Source: Methylomonas sp. (GTDB lineage Bacteria; Pseudomonadota; Gammaproteobacteria; Methylococcales; Methylomonadaceae). Taken from it: 64,000 bases of DNA. The notes under the pieces are model-generated. The model searched no databases. It saw only the letters and a list, made by a program, of their open reading frames with translations, and was not told where the DNA came from. The stretch is from NCBI RefSeq assembly GCF_023228165.1, contig NZ_JALOBS010000013.1, positions 1 to 64,000 of the forward strand. Reading direction: 5' to 3'. A program made the translations under genes and the position numbers. Shown one piece after another: positions 1-7,166 of the stretch (positions are counted from its first letter, which is position 1; each line of letters begins with the position of its first letter).

Positions 1-336
1 ATAGGCGGCGACCCGATTCACGGCATGAATTTCATTGACGTACTCAGCCGATTCCAGGACGACCCGGACACCTGCGGCATGGTGATGGTCGGCGAAATCG
101 GCGGCAGCGACGAAGAACAGGCCGCCGAATTTATCAAAGCCCATGTCACCAAACCGGTGGTCGGCTATATCGCCGGCCAAACCGCTCCGCCGGGCAAACG
201 TATGGGCCACGCCGGCGCTATCGTCACTGGCGGCACCGGTACTGCAGCAGGCAAGATCGCCGCGATGGAGGCGGCGGGCGTGCATATGGTTAGTTCGCCA
301 TCGGACATCGGCGTCGCGATGCGGGATTGTTTTTAA
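1..336 (+). CDS. Succinate/malate-CoA ligase alpha subunit, 3' end
   Basis: The reading frame is open from base 1, so only the last 111 residues are present. They match the C-terminal ligase domain of the ATP-grasp CoA-ligase alpha subunit: GGDPIHG, VGEIGGSDEE and the KRMGHAGAIV segment that holds the phospho-histidine (H in MGHAGA). The enzyme makes succinyl-CoA (SucD, TCA cycle) or malyl-CoA (MtkB, serine cycle). Methylotrophs can have both paralogues, and the C-terminus alone does not separate them; the missing upstream gene (sucC or mtkA) would. The family is certain, the substrate is not. Confidence 0.9.
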   Translation: MGGDPIHGMNFIDVLSRFQDDPDTCGMVMVGEIGGSDEEQAAEFIKAHVTKPVVGYIAGQTAPPGKRMGHAGAIVTGGTGTAAGKIAAMEAAGVHMVSSPSDIGVAMRDCF

Positions 337-374
337 CGGACGACTCCCGCCAAACAAAATGAAGAGGTGAATAG

Positions 375-590
375 ATGATTAACGTAGCATTAGAATCATT
401 GAGCGTGGAAGAAAAACTCCAGATGATGGAGTCTCTTTGGGATAGTTTATTAAACCTGACTAGTGCCATCGACTCACTGAACTGGCACGGCGAGGTTTTG
501 GCCGAGCGAGAACAAGGCGTCAGCAACGGCACAGACCACTTCGAATCATGGATAATCGCCAAAGAAACGCTTCGTAATCAATTGATATGA
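375..590 (+). CDS. Addiction module antitoxin-type protein
   Basis: A 71-residue acidic protein beginning INVALESLSVEEKLQMMESLWDSL, typical of the putative addiction module component family (TIGR02574), whose members pair with RelE/ParE toxins. An AAGAGGTG ribosome-binding site lies just upstream. Its stop overlaps the start of the next gene (ATGA at 587-590), the usual antitoxin-toxin coupling. By family it should bind and neutralise the toxin and probably repress its own promoter; neither is visible in the sequence. Confidence 0.82.
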   Translation: MINVALESLSVEEKLQMMESLWDSLLNLTSAIDSLNWHGEVLAEREQGVSNGTDHFESWIIAKETLRNQLI

Positions 591-889
591 GAATAGAAAT
601 ACTTCGTTCCGTCCGGGATGACTTGGCTGCGGGGCGACGTTTTTATAAAACACAAGCGCAAGGCATAGGCGATGACTTTTTGGATAGTTTGTTTTCGGTT
701 ATCGAATCATTGTTGATCAATGCGGGTGCCCATTCTATCCATTTCGGCAAATACCTTCGACTACTGTCCCGGCGCTTTCCTTTTGCGGATTATTATCGCG
801 TTGACAGCCGGATTATTCGCATCTATGCGGTAGTGGACTGCCGCCGCAGTCCAAACTGGCACAAAAAAATTCTATCTCCGACTTCCTAA
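587..889 (+). CDS. RelE/ParE-family toxin
   Basis: A 100-residue basic protein with the RelE/ParE fold signature: an N-terminal strand (IEILRSVRDDL), paired helices with a GIGDDFLDSL segment, and a C-terminal FPFADYYRVDSRIIRIYAVVDCRR strand region typical of ParE-like members. It follows the antitoxin with a 4-nt overlap. Its stop shares one base with the nadE start (TAATG, 887-891), so the toxin-antitoxin pair and an essential NAD synthetase gene may share a transcript. Whether it targets gyrase (ParE) or mRNA (RelE) cannot be told. Confidence 0.82.
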   Translation: MRIEILRSVRDDLAAGRRFYKTQAQGIGDDFLDSLFSVIESLLINAGAHSIHFGKYLRLLSRRFPFADYYRVDSRIIRIYAVVDCRRSPNWHKKILSPTS

Positions 890-2514
890 TGTCCTTAAAA
901 ATCGCTCTCGCCCAACTGAATTTCAGCGTTGCAGACATTGCGGCCAACAGCGCAAAGATCATTGCCGCCGCCGAACAGGCTAAACAGCAATTTGCCGATA
1001 TCATCGTGTTTCCGGAGCTATGCGTCACCGGCTATCCGCCGGAAGATTTATTACTCCGGCAAGACTTTATCCGACAAACACAGCGGGCCGTCGATTCGTT
1101 AACCAAGCAACTGCACGGTATCGACGTGGTGATTGGGTATCCCCGGCGAATCGGACAGTATCTTTACAATACCGCGGCTGTATTGCGTAACGGCCAAATA
1201 ATCGCCGAATATCATAAGAACGTACTGCCCAACTACGGCGTATTCGACGAACAACGCTACTTTACGGCCGGCCAGCAAACCTGTTTGTTCAGCAACGGGA
1301 ACACCCGGCTGGCACTAACGGTTTGCGAAGACATCTGGCAACCCGGCATCATCGCCAAAAATCGCGACGCCGGCGCCGACATCATTCTGACCTTAAATGC
1401 CTCGCCGTTTCATGCCGGCAAAATGCAGCAGCGCGAAGACGTCGTTTGCGCCCAAGTCAAAGCAGCCGGCGTACCGTTGGTTTACGTCAACCAAATCGGC
1501 GGCCAGGACGAACTGATATTCGATGGCGCCTCGTTTGTTGCCGATAGCCGGGGCGAGATAGTGTTTCGTGCCGAGGAATTCGCCGAACAGCTCGGCATCG
1601 TGGCGTTTAGCGATAACGTCCCGCAACCGACCGGCATCGCGCCGCTCTATCAACCCGTGATCAGCGAGTACAAGGCCTTGGTGCTGGGTATCCGGGATTA
1701 TGTGCGCAAGAACGGCTTTCATGGCGCGATTTTAGGCTTGTCCGGCGGCATCGATTCCGCCTTGGTACTGGCTTTGGCCGTGGATGCGCTGGGGTCCGAT
1801 AAGGTGGAAGCGGTGCTGATGCCGTCCCGCTATACCCAGGACATGAGCAACGAAGACGCCAAACTGGAAGCCGAAGCCTTGGGCGTCAAGCATCACATCA
1901 TTCCTATCGAACCGGCCGTGAATGCCTTTAACGATATGTTGGCGCCACTATTTACCGGCAGTAAAAAAGACACTACCGAGGAAAATATCCAGGCCCGCTG
2001 CCGTGGCGTGTTACTCATGGCGCTATCCAACAAACAAGGCAAATTATTGCTGACTACCGGCAACAAGAGCGAAATGAGCGTCGGCTACGCCACCCTATAC
2101 GGTGACATGGCCGGTGGCTTTGCCCCGTTAAAGGACGTGTCGAAGTTATCGGTGTACAAGATAGCCGAGTTTCGCAACACGATTTCCGCGGCGATTCCGG
2201 AACGCGTCATCACCCGACCGCCTTCCGCGGAACTTGCGCCGGATCAGAAAGACGAAGATTCTTTACCACCGTATGCAGTACTGGATCCGATTTTGGCTTT
2301 ATACATTGAACAGGATAAATCCGCCGACGAGATCGTGGCCTTGGGCTATCCCGTAGCGGCGGTGAAACGTGCTATCAGCCTGGTCGATCGCAACGAATAC
2401 AAACGCCGCCAATCGCCCCCCGGCATTCGCATCACCCACAGAGCCTTTGGCCGCGACGGCCGTTACCCGATATCTTCGGCTTATCGCGGTGCCGCCACCC
2501 TTATCGAGGAGTAA
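889..2514 (+). CDS. nadE: Glutamine-dependent NAD+ synthetase
   Basis: Makes NAD+ from deamido-NAD+, ATP and glutamine, the last step of NAD synthesis. At 541 residues it is a typical two-domain bacterial enzyme. The N-terminal nitrilase-like glutaminase domain (about 1-245) shows the Glu (FPELCVTGY), Lys (EYHKNVLPNYGVFDE) and Cys (LTVCEDIW) catalytic triad. The C-terminal synthetase domain carries the PP-loop LGLSGGIDSALV and the TTGNKSEMSVGYATLYGDMAGG segment. The start overlaps the upstream toxin stop by one base, suggesting read-through transcription. Confidence 0.97.
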   Translation: MSLKIALAQLNFSVADIAANSAKIIAAAEQAKQQFADIIVFPELCVTGYPPEDLLLRQDFIRQTQRAVDSLTKQLHGIDVVIGYPRRIGQYLYNTAAVLRNGQIIAEYHKNVLPNYGVFDEQRYFTAGQQTCLFSNGNTRLALTVCEDIWQPGIIAKNRDAGADIILTLNASPFHAGKMQQREDVVCAQVKAAGVPLVYVNQIGGQDELIFDGASFVADSRGEIVFRAEEFAEQLGIVAFSDNVPQPTGIAPLYQPVISEYKALVLGIRDYVRKNGFHGAILGLSGGIDSALVLALAVDALGSDKVEAVLMPSRYTQDMSNEDAKLEAEALGVKHHIIPIEPAVNAFNDMLAPLFTGSKKDTTEENIQARCRGVLLMALSNKQGKLLLTTGNKSEMSVGYATLYGDMAGGFAPLKDVSKLSVYKIAEFRNTISAAIPERVITRPPSAELAPDQKDEDSLPPYAVLDPILALYIEQDKSADEIVALGYPVAAVKRAISLVDRNEYKRRQSPPGIRITHRAFGRDGRYPISSAYRGAATLIEE

Positions 2515-2517
2515 ATC

Positions 2518-3609
2518 ATGCCTTTAATACGCCCGCTATGCATTGCCGTCGGTCTGCTACTGTCCGGTACGAGTCTGGCCCGTGAAATCAACGTGCCGGT
2601 CCCCATGGATTACCGCTTGATCCGCAATGTGCTGATCACGCAATTATTTACCGGCCCCGGTCAAACCGCCCGTTTATGGAAGGACGGCAAGGACTGCAGT
2701 TTTCTGGATTTATCCAATCCGCAAATTGCCGGGGAGAATGGCCAAGTAAAAATAGACAACAACGTACAGGCTCAATTCGGCGCCAAAATGGGCGGTAAAT
2801 GCATGACGCTGGTGAAGTGGAGCGGCATTCTGGAAACCTTCCAGAAACCCACCCTGGATAAATCCGGCAATGTGTTGAGTTTTCCGGTTACCAGCACCAA
2901 CGCATTCGACAGTAACGGCCAAAAGCTCAACATCAATCAACTGCAAGACTTGCTGCAGCAAGTAGTCGCCCCGCGTCTGGCCGATTTAAAGATCGATCTG
3001 AACGACTCCCGCGACGATATCATTAAAACGCTGTTGCCCTATGTGCCCGTGGAAGATAGCGAACAGCTGCATGACTCGGTCAACAGCTTGCGGTTTAACA
3101 GCGTTAAGGTCGACAGCAAGGCCATAGTTCTCAGCTTGGGCTTTATAGCTAACGTCAAACCCGCCAATACCGCCCCCGTGGCCACCTTGAACGCCAGCGA
3201 GTTACAGCAATGGCAAACCATCTGGCAAAACTGGCAAACGTCCCTGGACAAAAGCATAGACCAGCTTCCGTTAAGCGGCGATTTAGCCGAAAATCGCGAC
3301 ACCCTGCATGCCGTTTTACAAAAAGCCGGTCTGGCGTTCGAGCAAGGCTTGAGTAGCGACCACGCGGAAGGCAACGACCCGGTGCGGCTTTTTATCAACG
3401 AATCCTGGGATGAACTGGCCCCGTTATTGCGCGCCGTGTCCAAACAGCTTCCTGGCGCCGAAGGCCTGCGTTACCTGACCTTGATCGCCGCTACCGACCT
3501 GATGTACGAACTGGAGTCGATAGGCTCGCCTTTTGGCCTGGAAATTTCCGCTAACGGCTTACGCAAAATCGCCCGAAGCTATATCAGCCATCAAACCGGT
3601 CAAAGTTGA
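2518..3609 (+). CDS. Hypothetical periplasmic protein
   Basis: A 363-residue protein starting 4 nt after nadE, so probably in its operon. Residues 1-21 look like a Sec signal peptide ending in GTSLA. The mature part begins REINVPVPMDYRLIRNVLITQLFT and has two cysteines in the first 100 residues (GKDCSFLD, GGKCMTLV), which could form a disulfide in the periplasm. No transmembrane segment follows the signal. I do not recognise the family; the N-terminal half resembles a beta-rich domain and the C-terminal third looks helical. Confidence 0.75.
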   Translation: MPLIRPLCIAVGLLLSGTSLAREINVPVPMDYRLIRNVLITQLFTGPGQTARLWKDGKDCSFLDLSNPQIAGENGQVKIDNNVQAQFGAKMGGKCMTLVKWSGILETFQKPTLDKSGNVLSFPVTSTNAFDSNGQKLNINQLQDLLQQVVAPRLADLKIDLNDSRDDIIKTLLPYVPVEDSEQLHDSVNSLRFNSVKVDSKAIVLSLGFIANVKPANTAPVATLNASELQQWQTIWQNWQTSLDKSIDQLPLSGDLAENRDTLHAVLQKAGLAFEQGLSSDHAEGNDPVRLFINESWDELAPLLRAVSKQLPGAEGLRYLTLIAATDLMYELESIGSPFGLEISANGLRKIARSYISHQTGQS

Positions 3610-3741
3610 TCGGCAATCAGCCAGGCAGCGCTCGAATCTAATCCGTTGATTATTTTGCTGCCTTGTTTTAAACCGCCCTGTAGCAGGGAAACGCATTTAG
3701 TCGGTCAACACCGTCCCGGCTATGCCACAATAAGCACCGGG

Positions 3742-3818
3742 CTAGAGATTCGTTTGTAAACCCGTAGCGCGCGCTCCACAAGAGAAAGCCGCTAAATTGA
3801 ATACAAACGAACCTCTAG
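3742..3818. repeat. Long inverted repeat in leader of NlpE-like gene
   Basis: Arms CTAGAGATTCGTTTGTA (3742-3758) and TACAAACGAACCTCTAG (3802-3818) are complementary at 16 of 17 positions, and pairing continues outward (CGGG with TCCTG, imperfect). The 43-nt loop contains the self-complementary AGCGCGCGCT. It lies in the 277-bp gap after the preceding gene. It could be a MITE/REP-type element or a folded mRNA leader; there is no T-run, so it is not a simple terminator. Confidence 0.7.
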
Positions 3819-3824
3819 TCCTGT

Positions 3825-3848
3825 ATGGGTAGGTAACATGCTACCCAT
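3825..3848 (+). promoter_or_regulatory. Leader hairpin ahead of NlpE-like gene
   Basis: Perfect 8-bp stem ATGGGTAG / CTACCCAT with an 8-nt loop, ending 38 nt before the start codon at 3887. With the larger inverted repeat just upstream it makes a two-hairpin leader. It could influence translation or mRNA stability; no known riboswitch class is recognised. Confidence 0.5.
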
Positions 3849-3886
3849 CATGGTTTACTATTTTGTGGTTTTGCAGAGGAGTCAAT

Positions 3887-4366
3887 ATGCGCACAATCAG
3901 ACAACCGTTCAAACGAATTCTAACCCTTTCTCTCTTCCTTGCCGCCCTTTCAGGCTATCACCCGGCGTTTGCCGAAACCGGCAAGGCGGACGCCGACACT
4001 CACCATGGCCACAAAAGCCTAGACTGGCCGGGCATTTATAAGGGCCTGTTACCCTGCGCGGATTGTTACGGCATAAAAACTTCGCTGGCGCTGAACAAAA
4101 ATAATACCTATATCATGATTTACCAATACGCCGGCAAGTCGCCAAGGGACTACGTGGAAAAAGGCAAATTTACCTGGGGTGAAAAGCAGGATACGATTAT
4201 CCTGACCCCACGCAAAGGCAACACCGTAAGACAATACTTGATCGGCAACGATACCCTGACCGAGCTGGATAAAGACGGCAACCTTGTCTCGGGCGAACAG
4301 GCCAGTCGCTATGTTTTACGTCGCCAGGATGTAAGCTCGGAGCCACCCTCGCATTCAGGTCATTAA
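3887..4366 (+). CDS. NlpE-like copper-response family protein
   Basis: About 159 residues with a signal peptide (cleavage likely after GYHPAFA) and the NlpE N-terminal domain core: WPGIYKGLLPCADCYGIKTSLALNKNNTY, including the family's CxxC motif. NlpE in E. coli is an outer-membrane lipoprotein linked to copper tolerance and envelope stress (Cpx). Here there is no lipobox, so the protein is probably soluble in the periplasm; His-rich DTHHGHK and HSGH stretches could bind metal. The start at 3887 is chosen because GAGGAG lies 5-10 nt upstream, rather than in-frame starts further 5'. Confidence 0.8.
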   Translation: MRTIRQPFKRILTLSLFLAALSGYHPAFAETGKADADTHHGHKSLDWPGIYKGLLPCADCYGIKTSLALNKNNTYIMIYQYAGKSPRDYVEKGKFTWGEKQDTIILTPRKGNTVRQYLIGNDTLTELDKDGNLVSGEQASRYVLRRQDVSSEPPSHSGH

Positions 4367-4446
4367 CAAGATGTCGAGAGGACTTTAACCGGCTATCATG
4401 CGCGCTAGCCACGCCCCTGTTGAACGCCTAGTTGCAAGGCGGCACT

Positions 4447-4905
4447 TTAACTGGGTTGATGCTGGTAGCCATCGGTATTTTTTTCCACCCAGCGCTCCGC
4501 GCCGGAAGCCAGCACTTCCTTTTTCCAGAATGGCGCACGGCTTTTCAGGTTTTCCATGATAAAACGGCTGGCGTCGAAAGCATCGCCACGCTGCGCGGAC
4601 CACACCGCCACGACCACCAGCACATCTTCCGGCTTGACCAAGCCCACCCGATGTATCACCAAGCTTTCCAGAATGGGCCATTGTTCTTGGGCTTGCTCGA
4701 CGATGTGTTGCAACTGTTTTTCGGTCATGCCCGGATAATGCTCCAGAAACATACTACGGACATCATCGCCTTGATTGAAATCGCGCATGCTACCCACAAA
4801 TACACTGGTGGCGCCGTATTTGCCGGCCAGCTTCGCCAAGCCGGCCTGATATGAGGCTATTTCTTGCCAGGGATCGACGGCAGCCTCGCAAAGCCTGATC
4901 AACAC
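4447..4905 (-). CDS. moaE: Molybdopterin synthase catalytic subunit
   Basis: Large subunit of molybdopterin synthase, which inserts two sulfurs from MoaD thiocarboxylate into cyclic pyranopterin monophosphate. The protein has the family core GATSVFVGSMRDFNQGD, the LEHYPGMTEKQL segment, IHRVGLVKPEDVLVVVAVWS and the C-terminal KSRAPFWKKE containing the active-site Lys. I place the start at a GTG at 4905, one base after the moaD stop, with GGAGG about 5 nt upstream inside moaD. This gives 152 residues, normal for MoaE; longer in-frame starts would lie within moaD. Confidence 0.93.
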   Translation of the reverse strand: MLIRLCEAAVDPWQEIASYQAGLAKLAGKYGATSVFVGSMRDFNQGDDVRSMFLEHYPGMTEKQLQHIVEQAQEQWPILESLVIHRVGLVKPEDVLVVVAVWSAQRGDAFDASRFIMENLKSRAPFWKKEVLASGAERWVEKNTDGYQHQPS

Positions 4906-4906
4906 A

Positions 4907-5140
4907 TCAACCTCCGGTAACCGGCGGAAAAAATGCCAGTACATCGCCATCCAGCACCAAGACATCCAAGGCTACGTAATCCATATTCACCGCGGCCAAC
5001 ACTGCGTCGGGCATAGCAAAATCCGGATTCAGTTGTTGCCAAACGGCGTGAACCGTCAAAGGATAAGTTATTTGTAATTCATCTTCGCTACGGCCGACAC
5101 TTTCTTTCAAACTGGCAAAATAGCGGACTTTAATCGACAT
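4907..5140 (-). CDS. moaD: Molybdopterin synthase sulfur carrier subunit
   Basis: A 77-residue ubiquitin-like sulfur carrier ending in the diagnostic PPVTGG. The terminal Gly-Gly is adenylated by MoeB and thiocarboxylated to supply sulfur to MoaE. The N-terminal strand IKVRYFASLKESVG is typical. It is followed directly by moaE, and transcribed away from moaC, with only about 50 bp between the two starts holding both promoters. No moaA lies in the window. Confidence 0.94.
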   Translation of the reverse strand: MSIKVRYFASLKESVGRSEDELQITYPLTVHAVWQQLNPDFAMPDAVLAAVNMDYVALDVLVLDGDVLAFFPPVTGG

Positions 5141-5190
5141 GGTTGTTTACCCGATAATACAATGTAAATTTTTCATCATAAGCTAAGATC

Positions 5191-5679
5191 ATGTCCCAAT
5201 CACATCTCACTCATTTTAACAACGCGGGGGAAGCCCACATGGTGGATGTCGGCGCAAAGGCCGTCACACAACGGGTGGCGGTGTGCGAAGGTATGATTGA
5301 AATGTTGCCGGACACTTTAGCATTGATTATGACGGGCGATCACAAAAAAGGCGATGTACTGGGCATTGCCAGGATTGCCGGCATCATGGCCAGTAAAAGA
5401 ACCGCGGACTTGATTCCGCTTTGCCATCCCCTGCCGCTGACCCACGTGGAAATTCAGCTGCTGCCGCAACCTGAGTTTAACCGGGTACATTGCCTGACCA
5501 CCGTAAAAACCAATGGCCAAACCGGGGTGGAAATGGAGGCGCTCACCGCAACCCAAATTGCCCTGCTGACGGTTTATGACATGTGCAAAGCGGTGGATCG
5601 CGGCATGGTTATACAATCGGTGCGCCTACTGGAAAAAAGCGGCGGCAAATCAGGTCATTGGCAACGCGGCGAAAATTAA
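5191..5679 (+). CDS. moaC: Cyclic pyranopterin monophosphate synthase
   Basis: Converts the MoaA product 3',8-cyclo-GTP to cyclic pyranopterin monophosphate in molybdenum cofactor synthesis. The 162 residues are full length, with the conserved LTHFNNAGEAHMVDVGAK start, the ADLIPLCHPLPLTHV motif, TGVEMEALTA and LTVYDMCKAVDRGM, which form the active site of this family. Divergent from moaDE. Confidence 0.97.
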   Translation: MSQSHLTHFNNAGEAHMVDVGAKAVTQRVAVCEGMIEMLPDTLALIMTGDHKKGDVLGIARIAGIMASKRTADLIPLCHPLPLTHVEIQLLPQPEFNRVHCLTTVKTNGQTGVEMEALTATQIALLTVYDMCKAVDRGMVIQSVRLLEKSGGKSGHWQRGEN

Positions 5680-5688
5680 CCAAGCAAT

Positions 5689-6276
5689 TTATTCCTCGCT
5701 TTTATTCTGCTCCCGATGAATAATTTTTTCATCGATGGTTTTATGCAACAGGCGCAACAAATTCGCGGAACCGTCTTCGCCGAATTCCAGCTGCTCCGGC
5801 TTACTCAGCGCAACGTTAACTACTATGCCCAAAATGTCTTCTTTTAAGCGCACGGTATATTCGGCTTCCGCATAATCGTTATTAAAGAACACGTCCAATA
5901 CCCTTGGTTCCCGACCATTGGTGTCCGGATCGTAACGAACCTGAAGCCGGTTTTCCTCGCGGTTTTTATCCAATACTTCGATATTGCTGATTTTCAGTGC
6001 CACCACCACCATTTCCCAGGCCCGATCCGGGCGGGTTTTCAGGGTCAACAGCGGTTTTTCGCCATCGTCCTTAAAATCCATCAGATTTTCCAGCGGCGAT
6101 GTGCTGGCGGCTTTGGGGTGTAAATCATCAGGCGCTACCGCCGGTTGCGCATGAGTATGCTCAATCGGCAGCTCCGGCGGTAATTCCAAATGGTGCGTGT
6201 CGCGATACCTGTCCGAGGTGTCCGCGCAACCAAACAAAAGCAGCATAGGCAAACCGACTATCAGGTGTTTCGACAT
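5689..6276 (-). CDS. BamC-like outer membrane lipoprotein
   Basis: About 195 residues with a lipoprotein signal (MLLLFGC, lipobox Cys near residue 17) followed by CADTSDRYRDTHHLELPPEL, the extended N-terminal region seen in NlpB/DapX/BamC proteins that run along BamD in the outer-membrane assembly complex. One helix-grip domain follows (LKTRPDRAWEMVVVALKISNIEVLDKN), whereas E. coli BamC has two, so this is a short version. I use the ATG at 6276, which avoids overlap with the upstream gene; an upstream TTG at 6291 is the alternative. Confidence 0.72.
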   Translation of the reverse strand: MSKHLIVGLPMLLLFGCADTSDRYRDTHHLELPPELPIEHTHAQPAVAPDDLHPKAASTSPLENLMDFKDDGEKPLLTLKTRPDRAWEMVVVALKISNIEVLDKNREENRLQVRYDPDTNGREPRVLDVFFNNDYAEAEYTVRLKEDILGIVVNVALSKPEQLEFGEDGSANLLRLLHKTIDEKIIHREQNKSEE

Positions 6277-6281
6277 ATTTG

Positions 6282-7100
6282 TTACTCGCAAAAAAAGCGT
6301 CGGTGTTCAAGAGCGGGGAAAGCGGCGCGCATTTTTTCCAGGCGGTTTTTATCGATATCGGCGGATACATAGCCGGGCCCGGTTTTATAGCAATCCAATA
6401 CTACCCCCCAAGGATCAACGATCATGCTATGTCCGTAAGTCTGCCTGCCGTTGATATGAAAACCGCCCTGATTGGGCGCAATCACATAGCACAGGTTCTC
6501 GATAGCACGAGCTCGTAATAACACTTCCCAATGCGCGGCGCCGGTTTTGGAAGTAAATGCCGACGGTATCACGATGATATCCAGTCCTTTACTGGCCATG
6601 GGACGAAAAAACTCCGGAAAACGTAAGTCGTAACAAACCGCGATGCCCACTCGGCCGAAAGGCGTGTCGATGACGCAGGAGCCGTCGCCGGCTTCCACTG
6701 AATCCGACTCCCGATACTCTTCGGCGGTATCCGGCACACTGACATCGAACAAGTGTACCTTGTCGTAACGCGCCATCCGCTGGCCTTGGTCGTCGTACAC
6801 CAGGCAGGCCGCGCGCACTTTGTTGTCCGCCCGAGCCGCCATCGGCATGGTGCCGCCGATCACCCATAATGCGTATTTTTTAGCCACGGCGGACAAAAAT
6901 TCCTGAATAGGCCCCTGACCATCGGTCTCTCGAACGTTGACTTTGTCGTATTCGTTCATGCCCATGATGGCAAAATTTTCCGGCAGGGCTACCAACTTGG
7001 CGCCCGCGTTTGCAGCGTCGGCGATTTGTTTTTCAGCTTCCAAAAGATTGGCGTTGACTTGCGGGCCTGACGCCATTTGAATCGCTGCGCAGATTGTCAT
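6282..7100 (-). CDS. Nitrilase-superfamily amidase (Nit1-like)
   Basis: A 272-residue carbon-nitrogen hydrolase with the Glu-Lys-Cys triad: ALPENFAIMG, YDKVHLFDV and GIAVCYDLRFPEFFR. It resembles Nit1/YbeM-type amidases that repair deaminated glutathione. The block downstream of yhdP commonly carries such a gene in gammaproteobacteria, which supports the call. Cytoplasmic, no signal. The exact substrate is inferred from family only. Confidence 0.88.
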   Translation of the reverse strand: MTICAAIQMASGPQVNANLLEAEKQIADAANAGAKLVALPENFAIMGMNEYDKVNVRETDGQGPIQEFLSAVAKKYALWVIGGTMPMAARADNKVRAACLVYDDQGQRMARYDKVHLFDVSVPDTAEEYRESDSVEAGDGSCVIDTPFGRVGIAVCYDLRFPEFFRPMASKGLDIIVIPSAFTSKTGAAHWEVLLRARAIENLCYVIAPNQGGFHINGRQTYGHSMIVDPWGVVLDCYKTGPGYVSADIDKNRLEKMRAAFPALEHRRFFCE

Positions 7101-7166
7101 AGTTGATCCTTTTGCTAGTTATTATTATTTCACGTGCCAGGACCGAAGCCGCAACCGGCCATCGTC

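Noticed and set aside
4432..4854. 140-residue plus-strand open frame over moaE
   Set aside because: Antisense shadow of moaE, which has clear family motifs.
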